Of a DNA stretch of 64,000 nt, positions 53,098-60,759 are shown piece by piece (the stretch's first letter is position 1; each line of letters opens with the position of its first letter). The notes under the pieces were generated by a model, which had not been told where the DNA came from, ran no database searches, and saw only the letters and a list, made by a program, of their open reading frames with translations. Position numbers and translations under genes: made by a program. The DNA is from Haloplanus salinarum (GTDB taxonomy: Archaea > Halobacteriota > Halobacteria > Halobacteriales > Haloferacaceae). The stretch covers positions 496,001-560,000 of the forward strand of contig NZ_CP101823.1 in the NCBI RefSeq assembly GCF_024498175.1, in the 5' to 3' direction.

Positions 53098-53433
53098 ATG
53101 GACGGAACCGAGATGTTGCGGGTTCTGGGCAACGAGTACAACCCCCAAATACTGAGTTTCGCACACGAACCACGCTCGGCCCAAGAGCTCAGCGACGAAC
53201 TCGACGTACCGATCGCCACCTGCTACCGCCGTATCGAGGAACTCACCGACGCGAACCTCCTCGAACACCACGACCGGGTGCTGTCGGACGAGCGACGACG
53301 AGTCAACGTCTACCGGCGGAACATCGAGGAGGTCGTCGTGAACTTCTCGGAGGGGGAGGTCTCGGTCGACGTCGAGGAGCGACGACAGGTCACGAACCGA
53401 CTCGACGAGGCCTGGCGGACGCTCTCGGAGTGA
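53098..53433 (+). CDS. Winged-helix transcription regulator, candidate motility regulator
   Basis: 111 residues. The ArsR-like winged helix covers residues 5-75: MLRVLGNEYNPQILSFA, AQELSDELDVPIATCYRRIEELTDANLLEHH (recognition helix around ATCYRRIEEL) and the wing DRVLSDERRRVNVYRR. A charged tail (EERRQVTNRLDEAWRTL) may dimerise. The ATG is 35 bp after the TATA-like box, so it is leaderless. Its core promoter carries the motility element at the repressing position. It lies inside the island, divergent from the membrane gene, and its stop abuts the stop of the KaiC-like gene at 53434. Confidence 0.85.
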   Translation: MDGTEMLRVLGNEYNPQILSFAHEPRSAQELSDELDVPIATCYRRIEELTDANLLEHHDRVLSDERRRVNVYRRNIEEVVVNFSEGEVSVDVEERRQVTNRLDEAWRTLSE

Positions 53434-54168
53434 TCACTCGCCCGGGAACGAATCGTTGCCCCCGCCCATCATCGAGAACCCCGCCGCCCGTTCGTGGACG
53501 GTGATGCCACCCTCGTCGATGTCCATCGGGAAGATATCCGTCTCGATGTCCTGTTTTCGCATCTTGGCGACCCAGATATACCGGTTGACCCCCGACTCCG
53601 TCGGGGTCTGGATCAGGTAGATGTTCCCGTCGGTTAGGAAGTTCTCCAGCCCGATGTCCTGTTCCGGGAACACGGCGGACTGCTCGGCGATGAGCAGCGA
53701 GGTCAACCCGTTGGCTTTCAGGATATCCGAGAACTTCAGCAGGTACGTCCGCTTCTCCTGTTCGTCCTCGAAGAACAGTTCGAACATCGTCAGCGAGTCG
53801 AGGACGAGCCGTTCGTACTCCGTCTCCTCGAACGCCGCCAACAACCGGTCGAGCGTCGAGTTGAAGTCGTTGTGTCGCAACAGCTCCTGTTTGTCGTAGA
53901 TGAGGATCTGATCGTCCTCCACGAGCTCCCGCCAGTCCGCGAAGCCGATGGATTCGGCCGCCTGGGCGATGTCCTCGGCGTTCTCCTCGAACGAGAGGTA
54001 GATCCCCTTCTCGTCGAACTTGGTCACGCCGTTGTAGATGTACTGCAACCCGAGGATGCTCTTCCCGGTCCCCGGGTTCCCGCTGATCAGTACCGTCGCG
54101 TTGTCGACGATGCCGCCGCTCAGTATCGAGTCCAACCCCTCGATTCCCGTTCGCGTCAGGTCAGTCAT
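53434..54168 (-). CDS. KaiC-like RecA-superfamily ATPase
   Basis: 244 residues from ATG 54168. A single KaiC/RadA-like domain: GIEGLDSILSGGIVDNATVLISGNPGTGKS (Walker A GNPGTGKS), KGIYLSFEEN and Walker B YERLVLDSLTMFEL. Such proteins sit with haloarchaeal che/arl genes and resemble ArlH. The longer open frame to 55056 reads through the opposite-strand KaiC-like gene and is not coding. Its promoter has a TATA box about 30 bp upstream but no motility element. Confidence 0.85.
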   Translation of the reverse strand: MTDLTRTGIEGLDSILSGGIVDNATVLISGNPGTGKSILGLQYIYNGVTKFDEKGIYLSFEENAEDIAQAAESIGFADWRELVEDDQILIYDKQELLRHNDFNSTLDRLLAAFEETEYERLVLDSLTMFELFFEDEQEKRTYLLKFSDILKANGLTSLLIAEQSAVFPEQDIGLENFLTDGNIYLIQTPTESGVNRYIWVAKMRKQDIETDIFPMDIDEGGITVHERAAGFSMMGGGNDSFPGE

Positions 54169-54247
54169 TGCGGTACAGTTACGCGGACTGACTGAAATAA
54201 ATTCGCAACGCTGGCGGCCCACCGAATCGTCGGCCCGCTCCCGCCGA

Positions 54248-54263
54248 TTTTCACCTCTGAGAA
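54248..54263 (+). promoter_or_regulatory. Motility element J (second KaiC-like gene)
   Basis: TTTTCACCTCTGAGAA, a 13-bp spacer (CCCGGACGCAACC), then TATTTG (54277-54282); ATG 30 bp after the first base of the hexamer. Confidence 0.7.
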
Positions 54264-54306
54264 CCCGGACGCAACCTATTTGACGCCGCCGGGACACTCT
54301 CCGTCG

Positions 54307-55011
54307 ATGAGGCTTTCCACCGGCGTGGACGGTTTCGACGAACTCGTCGACGGGGGACTCCTCCGGAATCGGTTGTACATCCTCAGCGGACCGCCGGGAA
54401 GCGGGAAGACGACGTTTTCCTCGCAGTTCGTCACCGAGGGGGTGCGTGCCGGCGAGAAATGTCTCTATCTGAGCATGCACGAGACCGAGGAGGAGTTGGT
54501 CCACGACATGAGCGCCTACCAGTTCGGCTTCGAGAAGGCGGCTCACTCGGGCAAACTCCAGTTCCGGAACGTCTTCGACTCCAACGCCAAGCGACTGTTG
54601 AAGGGACCGGGCGGCAACGACTTCTCCTCGGGCGTGAAGAACATGACGAACCGGCTCGTCAGCTTCATCAACTCCCGGGAGATCGACCGGCTGGTCATCG
54701 ACTCGACGATGATCCTGCAGTATTTCTACCCCGACAACCACGAGGCGTTCGTCCAGTTTCTCACGTCGCTGAAGCGCGTCGACGCGACCACCCTGCTCAT
54801 CTCCGAGATGACCGATCCCACGTCCTACGCCGACGAGCATTACCTCGCCCACGGCGTCATCTTCATGCACAACTACCTGGAGGGCGGGGGAATGCACCGC
54901 GGGGTCCAGATCGTCAAGATGCGGGGGACCAGCATCGACAGCAACATCCACGCCATCGAGTTCGAGGACGACGGACTCCACGTCCGTCCGGAACAGCAGA
55001 TTCAGGCCTGA
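54307..55011 (+). CDS. KaiC-like RecA-superfamily ATPase, motility-regulated
   Basis: 234 residues from ATG 54307. It begins MRLSTGVDGFDELVDGGLL, with Walker A SGPPGSGKTTF, KCLYLSMHETEEEL and Walker B RLVIDSTMI. It is divergent from the other KaiC-like gene. Unlike that gene it is under a motility element, and it is followed one base later by a 133-residue gene. The family is sometimes called HTR-like in halophile annotations; the molecular role is unknown, perhaps nucleotide-dependent signalling like ArlH. Confidence 0.85.
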   Translation: MRLSTGVDGFDELVDGGLLRNRLYILSGPPGSGKTTFSSQFVTEGVRAGEKCLYLSMHETEEELVHDMSAYQFGFEKAAHSGKLQFRNVFDSNAKRLLKGPGGNDFSSGVKNMTNRLVSFINSREIDRLVIDSTMILQYFYPDNHEAFVQFLTSLKRVDATTLLISEMTDPTSYADEHYLAHGVIFMHNYLEGGGMHRGVQIVKMRGTSIDSNIHAIEFEDDGLHVRPEQQIQA

Positions 55012-55012
55012 T

Positions 55013-55414
55013 ATGTACGAATCCGAGTTCGACACCGAGTGGGACGACCTCGACAAGGCGGACGCGCTCGAACGCGCGTTCGCCCTTGGTGTCGCTCGAA
55101 GTCTCGGCGAACCGAACCGCGAGGAGTACCGGCGCGTGTGTGACGCCGCCGATACGACCTACGAGCGGAGCCTGATCGAACTGTCCTACGAGGAGGGGCG
55201 ACGCAAGGCGTCCGGCCGGACCGCCGCGGAGTCGACGACAGTGTGGGAGGAACTCGTCGTCGACACCGACGACGTCGACGTGTCGCCCGGCAACGAGGAT
55301 CCGCGCGGCTCGCCGGACGGGCCGCCGGGGATGTTCTCGCGGCCGGATCCGACCGCCGTGCCGGAGGACGGACTCGACCGGGTTCGACTGCCGGAGTTCC
55401 TCCGACGGCGCTGA
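55013..55414 (+). CDS. Acidic hypothetical protein after the KaiC-like gene
   Basis: 133 residues, soluble and helical in its first half (EWDDLDKADALERAFALGVARSLGEPN, YERSLIELSYEEGRRKA), with a Pro/Gly-rich disordered end. No motif known to me. It begins one base after the stop of the KaiC-like gene, so they share a transcript and probably a process. Convergent with cheW2 across element R3. Confidence 0.7.
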   Translation: MYESEFDTEWDDLDKADALERAFALGVARSLGEPNREEYRRVCDAADTTYERSLIELSYEEGRRKASGRTAAESTTVWEELVVDTDDVDVSPGNEDPRGSPDGPPGMFSRPDPTAVPEDGLDRVRLPEFLRRR

Positions 55415-55473
55415 ACGCGGTCCGTCCGTCGTCCCGTTCGCCGGTCCATCGCCGTCCTCGACCGCCTGACGAC

Positions 55474-55559
55474 TCATACGGATTACTGTAACTGTGTACC
55501 GGTGGTTCGCCGGACCACGCTGGCGAACCACCGGTAACGACGTACAATAAACAGTATCA
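55474..55559. repeat. Palindromic element R3
   Basis: 86 bp, reverse orientation relative to R1/R2. The terminus TGATACTGTTTATTGTA (minus strand) supplies the cheW2 stop codon. The 15-bp stem TACCGGTGGTTCGCC is perfect, with a different 10-base loop. The other end (TCATACGGATTACTGTAACT) lies 60 bp after the stop of the gene at 55013. Confidence 0.92.
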
Positions 55560-56207
55560 GGCGTCGGAGCGCATGAGTTCGCCCGGCTCCGTCCAGATGA
55601 CGAACTCACCGTCCTCGTCGCGTTTGACCACGCCGTTGATCCACGGTTCGTCGACCGGCGATTCCTTGACCTCCGCCAGCGAGACGGTCGAGACGCGCCG
55701 GACGCCGTCGACCGCCCACCCGACGCTCCACTCGTCGTCCATCTGCGCCGAGTCGAAGACGACGATCAGGTCGCCGTCGTCCTCTTCCTCCGCGGCCAGC
55801 GTCTCCTTGGGATCGATGACCGTCGTGATGTCGCCACGCAGGTCGATCACCCCCTCCACGAACGGCGGTGCGTTCGGGATCCGTGTGACCGTCCCCCGCT
55901 CGACGATCTGTTCGATGAATGAGATGTCCAGGCAGTACCGCTCGTCGCCGAGGACGAACTCCAGGACCGAGATGGTCTCCTCGTCGGCCGTCCCGCCCTC
56001 GTCCCGGCCGTCGTCGGTTTCGACGTCGTCGGGACCGTCGCCGAACGATGGTACCGACTCGACGCCGGTGCCCCCGTCGTCGTCCGAGGGCCCGGCCACG
56101 TCGAGTTCGCTCAGGGAGGTTTCGATCCGGTCGTCGAGTTCCGCCTCGTCGGCCCCGTCCGCCGCCTCGGCGACTTCGGCCGCCGAGGGGCCGTTCTCTT
56201 CGCTCAT
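55557..56207 (-). CDS. cheW: CheW coupling protein with acidic N-terminal extension (cheW2)
   Basis: 216 residues from ATG 56207. Residues 1-95 are acidic and disordered. A CheW domain follows: VLEFVLGDERYCLDISFIEQIVERGTVTRIPNAPPFVEGVIDLRGDITTVIDPK and WSVGWAVDGVRRVSTVSL. It probably couples a subset of transducers to CheA. The ATG overlaps the stop of a 24-codon leader ORF (ATGA), which decides the start over the ATG at 56213. Promoter: element K. Confidence 0.92.
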   Translation of the reverse strand: MSEENGPSAAEVAEAADGADEAELDDRIETSLSELDVAGPSDDDGGTGVESVPSFGDGPDDVETDDGRDEGGTADEETISVLEFVLGDERYCLDISFIEQIVERGTVTRIPNAPPFVEGVIDLRGDITTVIDPKETLAAEEEDDGDLIVVFDSAQMDDEWSVGWAVDGVRRVSTVSLAEVKESPVDEPWINGVVKRDEDGEFVIWTEPGELMRSDA

Positions 56208-56278
56208 TCCCATCCCCCGTCTCGCCGGCCGTTCTCGCGTGCGCGCTCCGAGCGCGTCGTTGTCGATTCCCGCGTCAT
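56204..56278 (-). other. Candidate leader ORF coupled to cheW2
   Basis: 24 codons from ATG 56278 (MTRESTTTRSERARENG at its start), 39 bp after the first TATA base, to a TGA overlapping the cheW2 ATG. Arg/Thr-rich and not protein-like for a halophile. Confidence 0.33.
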
Positions 56279-56330
56279 GTGTTCGTTGCACCGTCGTTCA
56301 CGCCACCCCGTAATAAGTTCCGTCGTCGGG

Positions 56331-56346
56331 TTCTCAGGACTGATAC
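56331..56346 (-). promoter_or_regulatory. Motility element K (cheW2)
   Basis: Toward cheW2: GTATCAGTCCTGAGAA, a 13-bp spacer (CCCGACGACGGAA), then CTTATT (56312-56317). Confidence 0.72.
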
Positions 56347-56366
56347 TCCACGCACCTCCGGCCGTC

Positions 56367-56452
56367 TCATACTGTTTATTGTGAGTCATTACCGGTGGTT
56401 CGCCGAGGCGGTCCGGCGAACCACCGGCAACCAGTCACAATGATCCGTATCA
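56367..56452. repeat. Palindromic element R4
   Basis: 86 bp. Here the GGATCATTGTGAC-type end (TGATACGG, minus strand) supplies the stop of the RND gene, the opposite end from that used in R1-R3. The stem is CCGGTGGTTCGCC with one extra pair disrupted; the loop differs from R1-R3. Confidence 0.9.
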
Positions 56453-58975
56453 GTCCGTCGCCGGGTCGGCGTCGCCGAGCGCCAGGTCGCTTCCGGGGCC
56501 GGTCGCGACGTACCGGTCCCAGAGGACGAGCGTCGTCGGGAGGACGAGGATCGACGACAGGTACGAGTAGAGGACGCTCAGTGCGATCAGCAGGCCGAAC
56601 TGGCCGAGGATCGGCGAGATGGCGAGCCACAGCACGCCGAGGCCGGAGACGGTCGTCAGCATGCTCCCGGTGAGGGCGCCGCCGGTCCCGCGGACGGTTT
56701 CGATAAGGGCGTCGTCGACGTCCGTCGCCCCGTCGTACTCCTCGACGAACCGGTGGAGGAGGTGCGCCGAGTAGTCGATACCGAGGCCGATGGCGATGGA
56801 GAGGCTCGTCCCGGTGAGGACGTTGAAGGGGATGTCGAGATAGCGCATCGTCGAGGCGAGGGCGGCGACGGTGACGGCGATTGGGAGGACGTTCACCAGC
56901 CCCAGCGAGGGGCGCCCCTCCAGGACCGCGTACACCAGGATCAGGAAGGCGGCCGCGGCGACCAGCGCGATGACGAGACTGCGGAACGCCGACTCGCCGA
57001 TCACGTCGGACACCGCCTTCAGAACGATGACGCCGCCGGTGGCCGTCGCTTCGAAGCGGACCCGGTCGGCCACCTGTCGGGTGTCCTCGGTGACCGCCTC
57101 CTGTGAGGCGTCGGCCTCGACGGAGTAGACGATCCGGGCGCTCGTGTAGTCGTCGGTGATGTAGTTCAGCGCCCGGTCGCGCGCCGGCGAGTCGAGCAGC
57201 GCGGCGTAGATAGCCCGGAGGTTGTCGTCGGGGATGCCGTTGTCGTTCCGGTCGTTCCGCGCGACCAGTGCCGCGAACTCGGGGTCCCGCTCTGCCCGAC
57301 TCCGAATGACGGTCACGATGCTCGTCTCCCGGGCGTGACCGCCGTCGGCGACGAAACTCGACGGCGGGTCCTCGCCAGCCCTCCAGAGCGCTTCGAGGGC
57401 GTAGTCCTGGTGTAAGGGCCCCTCGACGTAGACGGTCGTGGTGTCCTCCTCGCCGGTCTGGAAGTTCCGCTCCAGGAAGTTCGTCGTCTCGGTGACGGTG
57501 TAGTCCCCGGGGCGGAACGGCTCCGGAACGTATTCGAGATACGCCGGCGGTTCCTCGGGCGGGAGGAAGTCGTCCTCCGTGAACCGGCTGTCGACGCCGG
57601 CGCCGTACTGGCCCATCACCGCCGTCGACACGAGGATGACGACGAGGAATAGCCGGGGGGCTCCGCGGGCGATGTAGACGCCGACGGGCAGGACGCGGCC
57701 GAGCAGCGATTGCTCGGAGCCGAGCGCGGCCGAGCCGAACTCGGGAACGCCGAGGCGCTCGCGCCAGCGGTCGGCGAACACCTTCGTCGCCGGCAGGAAG
57801 ACGCCGAACACGAAGAAGGTGAAGACGATGCCGACGGCGGCGACGATGCCGAGTTCGCGGATCGAGCTCAGACCGCTGCTCAGGTTGGCCGCGAAGCCGA
57901 GGACGGTCGTCCCCGTGACGATGAAGAAGGCGACGACGAGCTGGTCGGTGGCGATCCGCATCGCCTCGCGGACGCTCACGTCGCCCACGTGCTCCTCGCG
58001 GTAGCGGTTGATCGCGTGAATGCCGAAGTCGATGCCCACTGCCAACAGTAGGGGTGGGATGGCGACCAGCAACTGAGAGAAGGCGATGCCCGCGAGGCCC
58101 ATGAAGCCGAACGTCCAGAGCATCGCCATGCCGAGCGAGACGAGTCCGAGCAGGAGGTCGACCGGATCGCGGTAGGCGACGATCAGGAAGAGGAGGATGA
58201 GCGCGAGCGCCGCCGGAATCACCAGCCCGAGCGAGTCGTTGATGACGTTGCCCAGTTCCTCGCTCGTGATGCCGCTCCCGAAGACGGTGATGTCACCGCC
58301 CACCGACGAGACGATATACTCCGCGCGGAGTTGGATCGACGTGAGGGGGCTCGACCCGCTCGTCCCTGGCCCCTCGCTCGCCCCGCCGGGGAGGCGGTGG
58401 GAGACGGTACCGATGGTCGCCGACGCCGACGCCGATCGGGCGTTGTAATCGTCGCTGAGGAGGGCCCGCAGCCCGGGATCGTCGGCGACGGTCATCCGCA
58501 CCGCGCGATCGATCTCGCCGGGCGTCGATCGTTCGACGGCCCTGATCTCGTCCTCGATGGAATCCGCCGACGGGTCGAGGGTCCGCGCGACGGCGCGGGC
58601 GACGCTCGTCGTCCGCTCGACGTTGAGGTCCGGCTTGTCGGCGAGGCGTCGTTGGGCCTCCAGCATCCGCAACAGTTCGGGCTTCGAGAGGACGTTCGCC
58701 CCCGACTGGATCAACTGCGTCGTCCCGGAGTCGTCGCCGAAGGTGACGCGCTCGAAGTTGTCGTTGACCGCCTGCAGCGCCTGCTCGGCGGGGACGTCCT
58801 CGGTAAACTGGTCGGTGCCGGAGTCGGTGCCGCCCCCGCCCAAGCCGAGGACGAACAGCCCGGAGACGAGCAGGAACAGGAGGATGACGCGACCGGGACG
58901 GTCGACGATCCACGAATCGAGGGTGTCGACGAACCGCTGGGAGTCGACCCGGATGTCGTCGATACTCGGTGCCAC
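56450..58975 (-). CDS. RND superfamily (MmpL/patched-like) membrane protein
   Basis: 841 residues with twelve predicted helices in two homologous halves, each with one helix followed by a large outer loop. Transport motifs are GIDFGIHAINRYREE in the first half and GLGIDYSAHLLHRFVEE in the second, carrying the Asp expected to relay protons. It likely exports a hydrophobic compound or lipid. It is 7 bp downstream of a secreted COG1361-type partner and divergent from a TetR regulator, so a drug- or lipid-responsive exporter unit is likely. Substrate unknown. Confidence 0.9.
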   Translation of the reverse strand: MAPSIDDIRVDSQRFVDTLDSWIVDRPGRVILLFLLVSGLFVLGLGGGGTDSGTDQFTEDVPAEQALQAVNDNFERVTFGDDSGTTQLIQSGANVLSKPELLRMLEAQRRLADKPDLNVERTTSVARAVARTLDPSADSIEDEIRAVERSTPGEIDRAVRMTVADDPGLRALLSDDYNARSASASATIGTVSHRLPGGASEGPGTSGSSPLTSIQLRAEYIVSSVGGDITVFGSGITSEELGNVINDSLGLVIPAALALILLFLIVAYRDPVDLLLGLVSLGMAMLWTFGFMGLAGIAFSQLLVAIPPLLLAVGIDFGIHAINRYREEHVGDVSVREAMRIATDQLVVAFFIVTGTTVLGFAANLSSGLSSIRELGIVAAVGIVFTFFVFGVFLPATKVFADRWRERLGVPEFGSAALGSEQSLLGRVLPVGVYIARGAPRLFLVVILVSTAVMGQYGAGVDSRFTEDDFLPPEEPPAYLEYVPEPFRPGDYTVTETTNFLERNFQTGEEDTTTVYVEGPLHQDYALEALWRAGEDPPSSFVADGGHARETSIVTVIRSRAERDPEFAALVARNDRNDNGIPDDNLRAIYAALLDSPARDRALNYITDDYTSARIVYSVEADASQEAVTEDTRQVADRVRFEATATGGVIVLKAVSDVIGESAFRSLVIALVAAAAFLILVYAVLEGRPSLGLVNVLPIAVTVAALASTMRYLDIPFNVLTGTSLSIAIGLGIDYSAHLLHRFVEEYDGATDVDDALIETVRGTGGALTGSMLTTVSGLGVLWLAISPILGQFGLLIALSVLYSYLSSILVLPTTLVLWDRYVATGPGSDLALGDADPATD

Positions 58976-58982
58976 GTGTCGG

Positions 58983-60629
58983 TCAGGCGCTCCCGTCCTC
59001 GCTCTCGGCGTCGGTGCGCCGCCGCCGGTAGACGAACAGCCCTACGCCCACGACCGCGAGGGCGCTGACGGTGATGGGAAGGAATGGCAGGCCCCCGCTC
59101 TGTCGCCGTTCGACCGTCACCGGCACCTGATAGGTCCGCGACACCTCCGTGTCGCCGTCCGGGAGTTCGTACTGGAAGTCGAGCGAGACGGGGTACTGCT
59201 TCTCGAGGGCGTTCCCGCTCGTGCTCAGGCCGATGGTGATCGTCGCCGTCTCGCCGGGATCGAGCGCGGAGACGATGCCCTCGTCGTCGTCGCTCGCCAG
59301 CGGCGACTGGACGAACGCCTTCGCCTCGATGTCACGTAACGGTTCGTCGCCGTGGTTGGTCACGCGGATGTCGAGGGTCGTGGTCCCGCCCGCGACGACG
59401 GTCCGGTTGGTCGCCTCGACGCGGAACCGGTCGCGCTGGGGCTCGATCCGGAGGCGGTTTTCGAGCGTGTCGCTCCGGCGGACGTCGCCACGCTGGTTAC
59501 GGTAGCGGACGCTCACGTTGAACTGTTGGGTGCTCGCGCTCGCGCCGTCGCTCACGGACACGTCGAAGTCGAAGGTGCCGGTCTCGTCGGGTTCGAGGGT
59601 TTCGAGCGCGTACTCGTTCGATTCGATCACGACGTTCGGGTTCGACGACGAGAGAACGACGACGGGTTGGCGGGCGGTGTCCGGGCCGCGGTTGACGACG
59701 GTGCCGGCGAACTGCCCGTCCTCGCCGACCCGCAGGGATGCGTTCGTCTCCCGGAGTGCGAAGGACTGCTCGCGGTCGGGACGGAGCCCCACCGCCACCG
59801 GGTTCGAGGAGCGCGCGATGCCGTCCGTATCCTCGTACTCGACGGTCGCGCTCAGGCTGTAGTTCCTGAGCGCCGCGTCGTCGCCGACGTCGACGGTGTA
59901 CTCGACCGTCTCGTTCGTGCCGGGATCCCACTCCCCGACGTACCCCGTCGAGGAGGTGGAGCCGCTGAAGGTGAGTTCGTCCGTCGACGAGGAGAGGACG
60001 ACGCTCGCGTCGCGGGCGGTCCGCGTCCCGTGGTTGCGGAGTTCGACGGCGAGGGTTCCGGTGTCGCCGACCTGTGTCGTCGTCTCGGTGTCGACCACCT
60101 CGAACTGCGCCTGGTCGCGCACCCGGAGCGTGACGTATTGGGTCTCCTCGCGGGTGAGGTCGTTGTACTCGGGGGAGCCCACGGAGCTGTACTCGACGCT
60201 CACGGTGTAGGCGTAGGAGACGGTGACGGGGATCCGGTATCGCCCGGGGTCGGCGTCCTCGGGGACGGTGATCGATATCGGGCCGGCCGTGGTGGTGCCG
60301 CGGGGAACCTCCCCGACGGCGACCCGGCCGGTGTTGATTTCGAACGGGGTGTCGCCGCTCTCGACGTCGACGGCGACGCCGCGGGCGGTGGTGACTCGCT
60401 CTTCGTACTCCGCCGGTCCGCCGCGACTCAGACGGCCGTCGTTCGAGAGGACCAGATCGAGCTCCGTCTGCGTTCCCGGTTCGACTTCCGCCGTCGAGCT
60501 GTAGACGTCGATGGTCGGGCGACCGATCACGGTCCCTGACGAGGACTGACCGGCCACGACGCCCGTCGCAGCGACGGCGGCGACGACGACGAGGGCGGCG
60601 AGGAGGACGTTGCGGTGTGGGGCGTGCAT
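58983..60629 (-). CDS. Secreted COG1361-type beta-sandwich protein with membrane anchor
   Basis: 548 residues from ATG 60629. A Sec signal (RNVLLAALVVVAAVAATGVVAG) is followed by four Ig/CARDB-like domains (repeats such as GDTGTLAVELRNHGTRTARDASVVLSS and GEDGQFAGTVVNRGPDTARQPVVVLSS). A C-terminal membrane helix (LPITVSALAVVGVGLFVY) with RRRR stop-transfer ends the protein. The family often partners RND exporters in haloarchaea. It heads the operon with the RND gene; upstream open frame to 60821 runs over the regulator's operator and is not coding. Confidence 0.85.
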   Translation of the reverse strand: MHAPHRNVLLAALVVVAAVAATGVVAGQSSSGTVIGRPTIDVYSSTAEVEPGTQTELDLVLSNDGRLSRGGPAEYEERVTTARGVAVDVESGDTPFEINTGRVAVGEVPRGTTTAGPISITVPEDADPGRYRIPVTVSYAYTVSVEYSSVGSPEYNDLTREETQYVTLRVRDQAQFEVVDTETTTQVGDTGTLAVELRNHGTRTARDASVVLSSSTDELTFSGSTSSTGYVGEWDPGTNETVEYTVDVGDDAALRNYSLSATVEYEDTDGIARSSNPVAVGLRPDREQSFALRETNASLRVGEDGQFAGTVVNRGPDTARQPVVVLSSSNPNVVIESNEYALETLEPDETGTFDFDVSVSDGASASTQQFNVSVRYRNQRGDVRRSDTLENRLRIEPQRDRFRVEATNRTVVAGGTTTLDIRVTNHGDEPLRDIEAKAFVQSPLASDDDEGIVSALDPGETATITIGLSTSGNALEKQYPVSLDFQYELPDGDTEVSRTYQVPVTVERRQSGGLPFLPITVSALAVVGVGLFVYRRRRTDAESEDGSA

Positions 60630-60725
60630 GGATGGGTGGTCGGTTGATAGCTCGGAGGGCCGGCTGCCGACGGGGCTGATCGCCCGCCGACGTGTCGAAA
60701 CGTCACCTGAGAGGTGGAGGGAACG

Positions 60726-60758
60726 AGTTATATAACTTGTGAATGAACGTTCAGTCAC
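60726..60758. promoter_or_regulatory. Bidirectional TATA palindrome and TetR-type operator
   Basis: AGTTATATAACT (60726-60737) is a perfect palindrome and can serve as TATA box in both directions. Next to it GTGAATGAACGTTCAGTCAC (60739-60758) is a 20-bp palindrome with one mismatched pair. It lies between the TATA and the GTG start of the TetR gene and upstream of TATA for the divergent operon, suiting autorepression and control of the exporter. Confidence 0.8.
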
Positions 60759-60759
60759 C

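Noticed and set aside
53004-55056. Long minus-strand frame giving a 540-residue protein over 53434-55056
   Set aside because: Its upstream part is the antisense of the KaiC-like gene at 54307. The real gene starts at 54168, where a TATA box lies about 30 bp upstream and the KaiC-like domain begins.
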